Position numbers and translations under genes: made by a program. This document shows, one piece after another, positions 1 through 6,459 of a DNA stretch of 11,369 bases. Under the pieces are notes generated by a model that saw nothing but the letters and a program-made list of their open reading frames with translations, did no database searches and had not been told where the DNA came from. Origin of the DNA: an uncultured Clostridia bacterium (GTDB lineage: Bacteria > Bacillota > Clostridia > TANB77 > CAG-508); contig CALXSO010000132.1 in NCBI GenBank assembly GCA_944391155.1, forward strand, positions 1 to 11,369, in the 5' to 3' direction. How positions within the stretch are numbered: the first letter of the stretch is position 1; each line of letters starts with the position of its first letter.

Positions 1-66
1 TAATGTGTAAAAACTACCAAATAGTATTCCTATTATAAAAATTATTATATAAAAAAATATGTCCAT
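1..66 (-). CDS. pilD: Prepilin peptidase (PilD/GspO type), N-terminal fragment cut by window edge
   Basis: Only the first 22 codons are in the window, and the frame is open to the left edge. The start is the ATG at 66, preceded by a GGGAG ribosome site. The peptide is one hydrophobic segment ending in GILFGSFYTL. The G-x-L-F-G-S-F motif at the end of the first membrane helix is the standard opening of A24-family prepilin peptidases, which cleave and N-methylate type IV prepilins at the membrane. The zinc-binding Cys pairs and the catalytic Asp residues would lie outside the window, so activity cannot be judged. Its place directly downstream of two prepilin genes strongly supports the call. 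Without the rest of the gene, an unrelated membrane protein cannot be fully excluded. Confidence 0.72.
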   Translation of the reverse strand, partial: MDIFFYIIIFIIGILFGSFYTL

Positions 67-90
67 ACTTTTCTCCCTTTATTATTTTTT

Positions 91-120
91 TAGGCATATA
101 CATTCTTATGCATATGCCTA
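91..120 (-). other. Intercistronic RNA hairpin between pilin A and prepilin peptidase
   Basis: A 9-bp perfect stem (91-99 with 112-120), one A/C mismatch, then 3 more pairs (101-103 with 108-110) closing a 4-base loop. In the minus-strand transcript it is followed by A residues, not U, so it does not look like an intrinsic terminator. It ends about 25 bases before the peptidase start codon. A role as an mRNA-stabilising or processing hairpin at the 3' end of the pilin message is inferred. Confidence 0.55.
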
Positions 121-150
121 TTTTGTACATTCTTAGTAAATTTATCTTTA

Positions 151-609
151 TTATGATATATCTTTTGCAGCAGATACTTCAGTATCATTAGCAATAGCTG
201 TACCAGTTGCTGTCCAAGCAGTATATTCATCTCCACTTGCTGGTTTTGTGAAAGTAACTTTTACGTTTGTTCCGTTAACATCTACTACTAAATAAGTAGG
301 AGTTGCTATATTATCTACTTTTACACTTTTAATATTTCCATAATTTTTTGTCATTTCAGATTTTATATTTGCAAGTGTTAAATCTGATGGTGTAGTTCCT
401 GCTGCTTTATTTGTTAAAATAGTATTTACTGCCATTGTGAAAGCTTCTTTTGCTTCTGACATAGCAGTATTTTTTTGAGCTTTTGAAGCATTAGTTAATA
501 TACCATTTTGTCCAGATAATGCTGCTATTGTTACTCCTGCTAATATTAATAAAACAATTATTGTTATAACTAAGGCAACTAATGTTATACCTTTTTGTTC
601 TTTCATCAT
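151..609 (-). CDS. Type IV prepilin-like protein A
   Basis: A 152-residue class III signal-peptide protein. A 7-residue charged leader ends in QKG, and cleavage after Gly7 would leave a mature N-terminus ITLVALVITIIVLLILAGV, the hydrophobic helix that packs in the pilus or pseudopilus core. The usual Glu at mature position 5 is Ala. The rest is a soluble head of about 110 residues with short beta-strand-like stretches. It has no Cys, so no disulphide-bounded D-region. The start is the first of two adjacent ATGs, 8 bases after AGGAGG. It lies downstream of a paralogue (pilin B) and upstream of a prepilin peptidase in the same direction. Whether it is a major pilin or a minor pseudopilin cannot be told from the sequence. 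Confidence 0.85.
   Translation of the reverse strand: MMKEQKGITLVALVITIIVLLILAGVTIAALSGQNGILTNASKAQKNTAMSEAKEAFTMAVNTILTNKAAGTTPSDLTLANIKSEMTKNYGNIKSVKVDNIATPTYLVVDVNGTNVKVTFTKPASGDEYTAWTATGTAIANDTEVSAAKDIS
483..552. repeat. 70-bp perfect direct repeat, copy 1 (in pilin A)
   Basis: Identical base for base to 1037-1106, 554 bases away. It lies inside the part of pilin A that encodes the hydrophobic core helix and the following SGQNGILTNA segment. Identity at the DNA level includes third codon positions, pointing to recent duplication or gene conversion. Confidence 0.9.
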
Positions 610-743
610 TAATATTTCCTCCTAATCTTTAAAATTAATTTATTTTTTATAAATTCATTTATTTTTAACTTTATTTTTTATTCTTTTTTGGTCTTTTAAC
701 TTTCTTTAAATATATTATTATGTTTTTTCTTATTTATCTATAT

Positions 744-1160
744 TTATTTTGCTTCTACTGAATCTATTGTCCAAATTTCAGAATCACTAGTATCAAGTGT
801 TGCTTCGACTACTATTCCATTTACTGTTGCAGTTACTGTTGATTTATTAGATGCTGGTTCTCCAACCGTAAAATTGTCTTTTAAATTTGCATAGTTTTCC
901 TTAACTATTTTCTCAATAGTATCTTCATCCATATCAGCATCTTCAGTTGCTCCTGCATATTTATTTGTATATATCGTATTAATAGCCATTGCTAGTGCCT
1001 CTCTTACCTCTGATACTGCAGTATTTTTTTGAGCTGTTGAAGCATTAGTTAATATACCATTTTGTCCAGATAATGCTGCTATTGTTACTCCTGCTAATAT
1101 TAATAATACAATTATTGTAATAACTAGAGCTACTAGTGTTATACCCTTTTGTTCTTTCAT
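744..1160 (-). CDS. Type IV prepilin-like protein B
   Basis: A 138-residue prepilin, paralogue of pilin A. The first 40 or so residues are essentially identical: leader MKEQKG, then the ITLVALV core helix with Ala at mature position 5. After about residue 60 the two proteins diverge, so the exposed heads differ while the assembly helix is the same. The head has many acidic residues (for example EDADMDEDTIEKI near residues 72-84). The ATG follows AGGAGG by 9 bases. It is the first of the two pilin genes to be transcribed and lies 78 bases after the PilP-like gene, with a hairpin in the gap. The two probably form one filament as major and minor subunits, or alternative subunits; this is inference. 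Confidence 0.85.
   Translation of the reverse strand: MKEQKGITLVALVITIIVLLILAGVTIAALSGQNGILTNASTAQKNTAVSEVREALAMAINTIYTNKYAGATEDADMDEDTIEKIVKENYANLKDNFTVGEPASNKSTVTATVNGIVVEATLDTSDSEIWTIDSVEAK
1037..1106. repeat. 70-bp perfect direct repeat, copy 2 (in pilin B)
   Basis: Second copy of the repeat at 483-552. Recombination between the copies would join pilin B and pilin A into one hybrid gene and remove 554 bases. Confidence 0.9.
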
Positions 1161-1201
1161 AATTTATATCCTCCTTTTCTTTTGAATTATTTATATTTTG
1201 T

Positions 1202-1229
1202 ATTATATTTATTCTAAAATAAATATAAT
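1202..1229 (-). other. Perfect 12-bp intercistronic hairpin upstream of pilin B
   Basis: Positions 1202-1213 are the exact reverse complement of 1218-1229, with a 4-base loop. The stem is entirely A/T. It lies just after the stop of the PilP-like gene and before the pilin B ribosome site. There is no U-run after it in the minus-strand direction, so simple termination is unlikely. It may mark an mRNA processing or stabilising site that sets pilin message apart from the upstream scaffold genes (inference). In the plus direction a weak T-rich run follows, but no plus-strand gene precedes it. Confidence 0.6.
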
Positions 1230-1238
1230 TTTAATAAC

Positions 1239-1691
1239 TTATTTTGTTCCTTTATCTGGGAAAAATCCTTCATAGTCTGTATTTGTTGATGAATTTGCAC
1301 TGTTACCTGATGAAGTTGATGAGCTTGATGAACTGTTTGTGCTCGTACTTGATTGACTTCCTGTTTGTGAATTTCCACTTGTTGCATTTTGAGTTGTTGT
1401 TGTTTCAACAGATGCAAATGGATTTCTTCTTCCAGAAACATATTCTTTAGTCTTTTCATATGTTTTTAAATCAGATGCTGTAACTTCATATGTTAAAATT
1501 GGTTGTTGTTCCTCAACATTATTAGAACTTGCTAATTCTTCTTTGATATTTTCAGGTGTTGTATAAGATACTTCTTCTGGTAATACTTTGTTATATGAAG
1601 TGTATCTGTATAATAAAACTCCTAATATTAATATTATTGCCAATGCAAGTAATAATATTATAATAATTTCTTTAATTATATTTTTTGCCAT
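1239..1691 (-). CDS. Small pilus-assembly membrane protein, PilP-like, with Ser/Thr-rich tail
   Basis: A 150-residue protein starting 7 bases after AAGGAG. It has a short basic N-terminus, one membrane helix at about residues 8-28, and an extracytoplasmic part containing GRRNPFAS at residues 87-94. The R-[RN]-[DN]-P-F motif is typical of the short conserved segment of PilP/GspC proteins, which link the PilN-PilO pair to the rest of the machine. Residues 96-138 are almost pure Ser/Thr/Asn/Gly, and the protein ends in DYEGFFPDKGTK. It is 18 bases downstream of pilO in the same operon. The PilP assignment rests on gene order, topology and one short motif. It has no lipobox Cys, unlike Gram-negative PilP, so a lineage-specific pilus protein is an alternative. 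Confidence 0.5.
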   Translation of the reverse strand: MAKNIIKEIIIILLLALAIILILGVLLYRYTSYNKVLPEEVSYTTPENIKEELASSNNVEEQQPILTYEVTASDLKTYEKTKEYVSGRRNPFASVETTTTQNATSGNSQTGSQSSTSTNSSSSSSTSSGNSANSSTNTDYEGFFPDKGTK

Positions 1692-1709
1692 TTTTCTACT
1701 CCTTTATTT

Positions 1710-2441
1710 TTAATCTGCTGAACTTGTACTATTTGTTGTATTTGTAGAATTTGTGCTATTACTTGTTGAATTACTACTTGTTGTATTTGTTGTGCTATTT
1801 GTTGTATTTTCTGAAGTTGTATTTTCTTGTTCTTCTGATTGTTCAGTACTCTCTGTTTCTGATATTCCATTAATCATTATATCTGTACATTCAAATTTTG
1901 CTTCTACTACATTTTGACTTCCTGCTTGCATAGAAAAGTTCTCTATTTTAAATCCTAGTGTTGAATCATCTTCAATGTCTGCAATAAAGTCTGTTACTCC
2001 TATATATGATCCTGATGCAGTAAATTTTAAATTATATGCATTTGATATACTATTGCTTGATGTGATTTCCATTGTAACATTTACGCCTTCAGCTTTTGCA
2101 TGTTCGTCAACTTGTATATATAATTTTTCTAGTTCATATTTTGTTAGTTGACTTGCTTGTTGTATTTGACTATCAGTACTTACTGTTGTCATATCTAGAT
2201 ATTTCTGCTTTTCAGTTTCCAATTCTTTACTACTTGTTTCTAATTCTGATAATGCTTTTTGATAGTCTGTACTAGCTAATTTTGTAGCCTCTGTTATTTT
2301 TTCATTCAAATTTTGGTCTTTTTCTTTCATTCCTTGAATTCCTAAAATCTCTAATGGTCCAATTTCTATTCCTTTTACAATTGTTATTAATGTTAATATA
2401 GTTAATAATGCAATTACTATTAAAATTAATAATTTTTTCAT
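1710..2441 (-). CDS. pilO: Type IV pilus inner-membrane protein PilO-like
   Basis: A 243-residue bitopic protein. One N-terminal membrane helix (about residues 3-22) is followed by a helical, Glu/Lys-rich coiled-coil stretch (about 38-85). A compact alpha/beta domain (about 95-190) contains GSYIGVTDFIADIEDDSTLGFKI, as in the ferredoxin-like domain of PilO/GspM proteins. The last 50 residues are a low-complexity Ser/Thr/Asn tail. PilO pairs with PilN outside the membrane to form the alignment complex of the pilus. The start codon overlaps the stop of the PilMN gene by 4 bases (ATGA), indicating translational coupling and supporting the PilN-PilO partnership. The fold assignment is from topology and order; identity to known PilO is too low to judge by eye. 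Confidence 0.75.
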   Translation of the reverse strand: MKKLLILIVIALLTILTLITIVKGIEIGPLEILGIQGMKEKDQNLNEKITEATKLASTDYQKALSELETSSKELETEKQKYLDMTTVSTDSQIQQASQLTKYELEKLYIQVDEHAKAEGVNVTMEITSSNSISNAYNLKFTASGSYIGVTDFIADIEDDSTLGFKIENFSMQAGSQNVVEAKFECTDIMINGISETESTEQSEEQENTTSENTTNSTTNTTSSNSTSNSTNSTNTTNSTSSAD

Positions 2442-4060
2442 GGTAGCTCACCTTCTATCTTCATTGTTATAACATCGTTATTTTTTTCTCCTGCTGTAGA
2501 TACTACCGTGTCTTTTTGTAATATTCCATCTGTTTTTATTTTTGCTTTTAGGAATCCTAATTGACCATAATCTTTTGATTGTGCAACAATTTCTATATGA
2601 GTATCAGATGTATTACTAATAGATGTTATTTGTACATCTTCAGGCATTGCTGTCATAAGTGCTGTTAGTAAATTAGGAATTGCTTTTTTTACTTTATTTG
2701 TATTTGCAATTTTATCATTTATTTCTTGTAAGTTTTGTATCATTGTTGTATATTCATTTGTTACTGCTTGTATTTTTTCATTATCAGTATCTACTGCTCG
2801 TATTTGTTTATTTGTATTTGCAATTGATGCTTGTGCCTGATTAGTTTTGCTTTGCATTTGTTTGTTTATTAAAATTGAAAATCCACTGTATATAATTAGT
2901 AAAATAAGTAATCCTACAGCTGTTCTTAATAATGCTTTCTCAGTTGAATCTAAAGGTTGAGATAAGTCATTTGTAAATAAATTGCCTGCAAGTTTCTTTT
3001 CTTTTCCTTTTTTATCTGGATTTATATCTACTTTTAATGCTTCTTTTAACTGTTCTGCTAATGTGTTTTCTTTGAAGTTCATTCCTTTAATTCCAATACC
3101 TAGTCCCATCAATGCAATTGAAATTGCTGAATCAACTTCAATATAATCTTTTATATTTATGTCTTGTGCTGTTTTTACAAAATTTGGTTTTAATATTTCG
3201 CATTTTGCATTTTCTAGATATTCTTCAAAATATAAATCTATGTTATTTATTAGAGCTGCAGTTCCTGATATATATACTTTTTCTATTTTTTCTAGACTTT
3301 CATTTAAAATTTTCTTTACTTGTCCAACTATTTCATATAATGTTGGCATTATATCTTCTAAATAATTTGTTTCTTCTCCTAAATCTTTTCCTTCAGATGT
3401 GTAAATAGTTGTTTCTTTACATATTTCATAAGATTTAGAATATGAATTTTCTTTTAAGTTTATTTTGCTTAAAAAATCTTGACTTCCTATATCTAAGATT
3501 TTAACTTCATATACTTGTTGATTTATAATTGTTGTAATAGTTGTTTTATCTTCTATGTTTACTATTAATGAGTTTTCTTTGTCCTTTACATCATTTAAGT
3601 TTGCAATTGACATTCCTATAGGAAAAACTCCTGCTATTTTATATCCTTGCAATAGTTGTATTCTTTTATTTAAGTCTAATTTATTATTACTTACATGTAT
3701 TACATTTATTTTTTCTTTGTCTTGTAAATTTTCTGTCATTGCATATCTTGTTTCAAATACATTTGGATTATATCCTTTGTCACTACAATAAGCTTCAAAT
3801 TCTGTCTTTATCGCTTTAGGCAAGTCTTTTTTGTTTATCATAGAATACATATCAAAATATTGATATGTTTCTTCTGACATATTTAGGCTTATTGGTGTTT
3901 TATAACTATATGTTTCATCTATTACTTGTTTTATTCCATCTTCAAGTTTTTCATAAAAATTGACACCAAAAGAATCGACTTTTAAATTGTCTTTTTCTTT
4001 TGTTACTTTTGCATATTTAATTATATTTTCATCAATATATAATCCTAAACAACTAGACAT
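2438..4060 (-). CDS. pilMN: Fused PilM-PilN type IV pilus assembly protein (GspL-like)
   Basis: A 540-residue protein. Residues 1 to about 330 form a PilM-like actin-fold domain: it opens with LGLYIDENIIKYAKV, has the interdomain segment DLPKAIKTEFEAYC, and a late VYISGTAALINNI motif like the PilM/FtsA adenosine-binding loop. A basic linker leads to a single membrane helix (about 376-398), a coiled coil (about 400-455) and a PilN-like alpha/beta domain with PNLLTALMTAMPEDVQITSI. In many bacteria PilM and PilN are separate; clostridia such as C. difficile are known to carry the fused form, and GspL of type II secretion has the same layout. An in-frame ATG 48 bases further upstream exists, but the ATG at 4060 has AAGGAG at the right distance and begins at the domain, so it is preferred. 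This is the first gene of the operon. Confidence 0.87.
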   Translation of the reverse strand: MSSCLGLYIDENIIKYAKVTKEKDNLKVDSFGVNFYEKLEDGIKQVIDETYSYKTPISLNMSEETYQYFDMYSMINKKDLPKAIKTEFEAYCSDKGYNPNVFETRYAMTENLQDKEKINVIHVSNNKLDLNKRIQLLQGYKIAGVFPIGMSIANLNDVKDKENSLIVNIEDKTTITTIINQQVYEVKILDIGSQDFLSKINLKENSYSKSYEICKETTIYTSEGKDLGEETNYLEDIMPTLYEIVGQVKKILNESLEKIEKVYISGTAALINNIDLYFEEYLENAKCEILKPNFVKTAQDINIKDYIEVDSAISIALMGLGIGIKGMNFKENTLAEQLKEALKVDINPDKKGKEKKLAGNLFTNDLSQPLDSTEKALLRTAVGLLILLIIYSGFSILINKQMQSKTNQAQASIANTNKQIRAVDTDNEKIQAVTNEYTTMIQNLQEINDKIANTNKVKKAIPNLLTALMTAMPEDVQITSISNTSDTHIEIVAQSKDYGQLGFLKAKIKTDGILQKDTVVSTAGEKNNDVITMKIEGELP

Positions 4061-4163
4061 TTTTTGCTCCTTATTTTTTATATTCTTATGATTTACTAAA
4101 TTAATCAAATAATTCTTCTTATTTTTTCAAAATATTGAAAATTCTGCAATTGAATACTATTTA

Positions 4164-4191
4164 AGTATATATTTTTTTGTCTAAAAGTCAA
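4164..4191 (-). promoter_or_regulatory. Sigma-A promoter of the pilus operon
   Basis: Minus strand -35 TTGACT (4186-4191), 16-base spacer containing seven A residues, -10 TATACT (4164-4169). The predicted transcript starts near 4157, leaving an untranslated leader of about 95 bases before pilMN. It means the pilus genes do not depend on readthrough from rsmB, although no clear terminator separates them. Confidence 0.7.
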
Positions 4192-4235
4192 TATAATTGT
4201 TTAAAATGTAATCTAAATGTAATATAATTGTAATA

Positions 4236-5579
4236 TTATTTTTTTAATAATTTACATATAAAAAATCCATCATAATTTTCGCTTGGATTTATTAATAAAA
4301 AACCATCTTTTGTAATAAATTTTTTAAAATCCTTTACTTCTTCTTTCAAATTTATAATTTCAAAATTTTTTGCCTCTTTTCTAAATTTTTTTATTATTTT
4401 TTCATTTTCCTCTTCTAAAATGCTACAGGTAGAATATACTAATTCACCACCTGGTTTTAAATAATTACTACAATTTTTTAATATTTCTTCTTGAAGTTTA
4501 CTTATTGTATTTATATCTTCTTCTTTTCTTTTCCATTTTATATCTGGCTTTCTTCTAATTACACCGATTCCTAAACATGGAACATCTAATAAAATTTTAT
4601 CAAATTTTTGATAATATTCTTTTTTATAAATTGTTCCGTCAATTTCTTTTGTTTCAACTATGTTTATTCCTAATCTTTTACAATTTTCGTTAATCAAACT
4701 TAATCTATGTTTATATATATCTCCTGCAATTATTTTTCCTTTATTTTCCATCATTTCTGCAATATATGTCGTTTTTCCTCCTGGTGCTGAACATGCATCT
4801 AATATATTTTCATTTGGTTTTGGAGATAAAATTTTTGCTGTCATACCTGCTGAAATATCTTGAACTGTAAAATATCCTTTTTTAAATAGTTCGTCATTTT
4901 CAATGTTTTTTATTTTTTCTAGTTCTAAAAATTCTGGCATTTCTTCTATTATCTTTTTATATTTTATTTTTTCTTTATCTAATTTTTCTTCTACTTCTTT
5001 AATTGTTGTTTTTAATTTATTTATTCTTATATCTATTTTTGGTTTTTTATTTAAGTTTATACAGATATCTTCAACTTCTTTTAAATCTCTGTTTTTATTT
5101 AATTCTTTTATTATCCAAACAGGCATTGATGTTGTTTTTGATATTCTTTCTATATCATTTTCTATTTTAAATAAGTCTTCATAATCTTTTTTCTCTGCTT
5201 TCCTTAATATTGCATTAGTAAAGTTAGAACTTGCTTTATGTCCATATCTTTTGGCTAAATTAACTCCTTCATTAACAGCTGCTGATTTTGGTACTTTATC
5301 CAAAGAAATAATCTGATATATAGATATTCTTAAAATATTTAAAATCCATATTGATAATTTTTTTAATCTTATTTTTGAATATTTTTTGATGATTTCATCA
5401 AGAGTTATCTTCCATGTTAAAACTCCATAAACTATTTCAGAAATAAATGATATATCTTTATCTGATAATTGTTTTCTATTTTCATTTATTGTTTGATTTA
5501 ATACAATATTTGAATATCCTTCTTCTTTTTCTATTTTTACTATTATCTTTAATGCTAATTCTCTTACTTTATCAACCAA
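4236..5579 (-). CDS. rsmB: 16S rRNA (cytosine-967-C5)-methyltransferase RsmB
   Basis: A 447-residue protein with the two-part layout of RsmB. A helical NusB-like RNA-binding domain covers about residues 1-135 (with LDKVPKSAAVNEGVNLAK), followed by an S-adenosylmethionine-dependent Rossmann methyltransferase domain. Motif I is DACSAPGGKT (261-270), the acidic residue closing strand 2 is in AGDIYKHR, motif IV is DVPCLGIGVIRRKPDIKW with Cys335, and motif VI is YSTCS with catalytic Cys385. The C-terminal DGFF signature is present, so both cysteines needed for m5C chemistry are retained. It methylates 16S rRNA in the cytoplasm. The start is taken as TTG at 5579, 7 bases after AGGAGG (5587-5592). 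An in-frame ATG at 5612 has no ribosome site and lies almost on the predicted transcription start. Confidence 0.94.
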   Translation of the reverse strand: MVDKVRELALKIIVKIEKEEGYSNIVLNQTINENRKQLSDKDISFISEIVYGVLTWKITLDEIIKKYSKIRLKKLSIWILNILRISIYQIISLDKVPKSAAVNEGVNLAKRYGHKASSNFTNAILRKAEKKDYEDLFKIENDIERISKTTSMPVWIIKELNKNRDLKEVEDICINLNKKPKIDIRINKLKTTIKEVEEKLDKEKIKYKKIIEEMPEFLELEKIKNIENDELFKKGYFTVQDISAGMTAKILSPKPNENILDACSAPGGKTTYIAEMMENKGKIIAGDIYKHRLSLINENCKRLGINIVETKEIDGTIYKKEYYQKFDKILLDVPCLGIGVIRRKPDIKWKRKEEDINTISKLQEEILKNCSNYLKPGGELVYSTCSILEEENEKIIKKFRKEAKNFEIINLKEEVKDFKKFITKDGFLLINPSENYDGFFICKLLKK

Positions 5580-5623
5580 TTTTATCCCTCCTATTTTTTT
5601 CGATTTTATCATTTTTCTATATG

Positions 5624-5652
5624 ATAGTAAATATTAAAGTATATTTTTTCAA
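5624..5652 (-). promoter_or_regulatory. Sigma-A promoter of rsmB
   Basis: Minus strand -35 TTGAAA (5647-5652), 17-base spacer, -10 TACTAT (5624-5629). Transcription would begin near 5617, giving a leader of about 38 bases to the TTG start. It overlaps the divergent forespore-type promoter at 5639-5667. Confidence 0.6.
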
Positions 5653-5667
5653 AAAACGGTAAAAATA
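5639..5667 (+). promoter_or_regulatory. Forespore (sigma-F/sigma-G type) promoter of the dodecin-spoVA operon
   Basis: Plus strand GTATA (5639-5643), 14-base spacer, GGTAAAAATA (5658-5667). The -10 matches the published B. subtilis sigma-F pattern GG-N-N-A-N-A-N-T-R at every fixed position and the -35 fits G-Y-W-T-A. The spacer is one base shorter than the usual 15. The sigma-G -10 (CAT-N-N-TA) fits less well. In B. subtilis spoVA is transcribed by sigma-G in the forespore, so a forespore promoter is what the downstream genes call for. Confidence 0.5.
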
Positions 5668-5695
5668 GTCTTAAAAGATTTTAGGAGGTCTATTT

Positions 5696-5914
5696 ATGAA
5701 TATTGAAAAACATTTAAAAATAACTGGTAATTCTGATGTTTCTTGGAAAGATGCTATTGTAAAAGCTGTTAATGAGGCATCAAAAACTATTGATTATTTA
5801 AATACTGTTACTATTATTAATCAACGAGCTAGAATTGATGGAAATAAAATTGTAGAATATTTCGTTGATTTGGATTTGAGTTTTACTTTAGATTTAAATA
5901 GAAAGGAGTATTAG
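5696..5914 (+). CDS. Dodecin-like protein, first gene of the spoVA operon
   Basis: A 72-residue protein with the dodecin layout: strand (EKHLKITGNSD), helix (SWKDAIVKAVNEASKTI), then two long strands (VTIINQRARID and KIVEYFVDLDLSFTLD). SWxDAIxxAVxxASKT and R-x-R-I-x-x-x-K-I-V-E-Y are recognisable family signatures, and the length is normal (65-72). Dodecins form hollow 12-subunit cages that usually store flavins. Here the Trp that stacks on the isoalloxazine ring is replaced by Thr (in LNTVTI) and the Gln that contacts flavin after V-E-Y is Phe, so ordinary flavin binding is doubtful. The ATG follows AGGAGG by 7 bases. The stop is 3 bases before spoVAC, implying coupled expression in the forespore. 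Its role beside spoVA is unknown. Confidence 0.8.
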   Translation: MNIEKHLKITGNSDVSWKDAIVKAVNEASKTIDYLNTVTIINQRARIDGNKIVEYFVDLDLSFTLDLNRKEY

Positions 5915-5917
5915 TTT

Positions 5918-6382
5918 ATGAATCCCTTAGAGTCAAAACAAACTTATCAACAATATGTTGATAAAAAATCTCCAAATTCACCTATAATAAAAAATTGTTT
6001 TAATGCTTTTTGGGTTGGTGGACTTATTTGTACAATAGGACAGATTATTTCTAATATTTGCAAAGAACGAGGTTTTGATATTGCTACTTCTAGTACTATA
6101 GTTTCTATAATTTTAATTGGAATCTCTGCGTTTTTGACAGGTCTTAATTTATTTAACAAAATTGGTAAATTTGCAGGTGCAGGTTCTTTGATTCCAATTA
6201 CTGGTTTTGCAAATTCTATTGTTTCTCCTGCTATGGAATATAAATCTGAAGGATATGTTATGGGTGTTGGTGGAAAAATGTTTACTGTTGCTGGTCCTGT
6301 TTTAGTTTTTGGTATTTCTGCTTCTATTTTAGTTGGTATTATATATATGATTTTTGCCACTGAATCAATAACATTAGTTTAA
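5918..6382 (+). CDS. spoVAC: Stage V sporulation protein AC (SpoVAC)
   Basis: A 154-residue membrane protein, the normal length for SpoVAC. A hydrophilic N-terminus (about 1-25, with YQQYVDKKSP) precedes three to four hydrophobic segments (about 28-48, 58-78, 84-102 and 124-147). VGGLICTIGQI and KFAGAGSLIPITGFANSI are diagnostic SpoVA motifs, shared with SpoVAE downstream. SpoVAC is part of the forespore inner-membrane channel that moves dipicolinic acid in during sporulation and out at germination. B. subtilis SpoVAC behaves as a mechanosensitive channel in published work. The ATG follows AGGAG by 9 bases. Confidence 0.96.
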   Translation: MNPLESKQTYQQYVDKKSPNSPIIKNCFNAFWVGGLICTIGQIISNICKERGFDIATSSTIVSIILIGISAFLTGLNLFNKIGKFAGAGSLIPITGFANSIVSPAMEYKSEGYVMGVGGKMFTVAGPVLVFGISASILVGIIYMIFATESITLV

Positions 6383-6422
6383 AAATTTTAGTTATTATTA
6401 ATTTTATTGATATTGGATAAAG

Positions 6423-6459
6423 ATAAATGAACATATCGATAAATAGTCTATTCATTTAT
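6423..6459 (+). other. Inverted repeat in the spoVAC-spoVAD leader
   Basis: ATAAATGAA (6423-6431) and its exact reverse complement TTCATTTAT (6451-6459) enclose 19 bases that include the palindrome TATCGATA (6434-6441). The second arm ends a few bases before the spoVAD AGGAGG. The A/T-only stem is weak as RNA. It could tune spoVAD translation or be a protein-binding site, or be chance in such A+T-rich DNA. Confidence 0.35.

Noticed and set aside
1711..1830. Regular TTGT-containing repeats that could suggest a CRISPR or tandem array
   Set aside because: The period is codon-based and imperfect, inside a gene tail; there are no constant repeats with unique spacers.
1214..1870. Gln-rich and other overlapping frames across the Ser/Thr-coding repeats
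   Set aside because: They arise from reading the triplet repeats of the PilP-like and PilO-like tails in another frame.
4061..4108. A 16-codon upstream extension of pilMN
   Set aside because: No ribosome site before it, and it contains the AAGGAG that clearly serves the ATG at 4060.
5947..6360. Minus-strand open frame opposite spoVAC
   Set aside because: Shadow of a well-conserved SpoVA gene; it has no ribosome site or family features.
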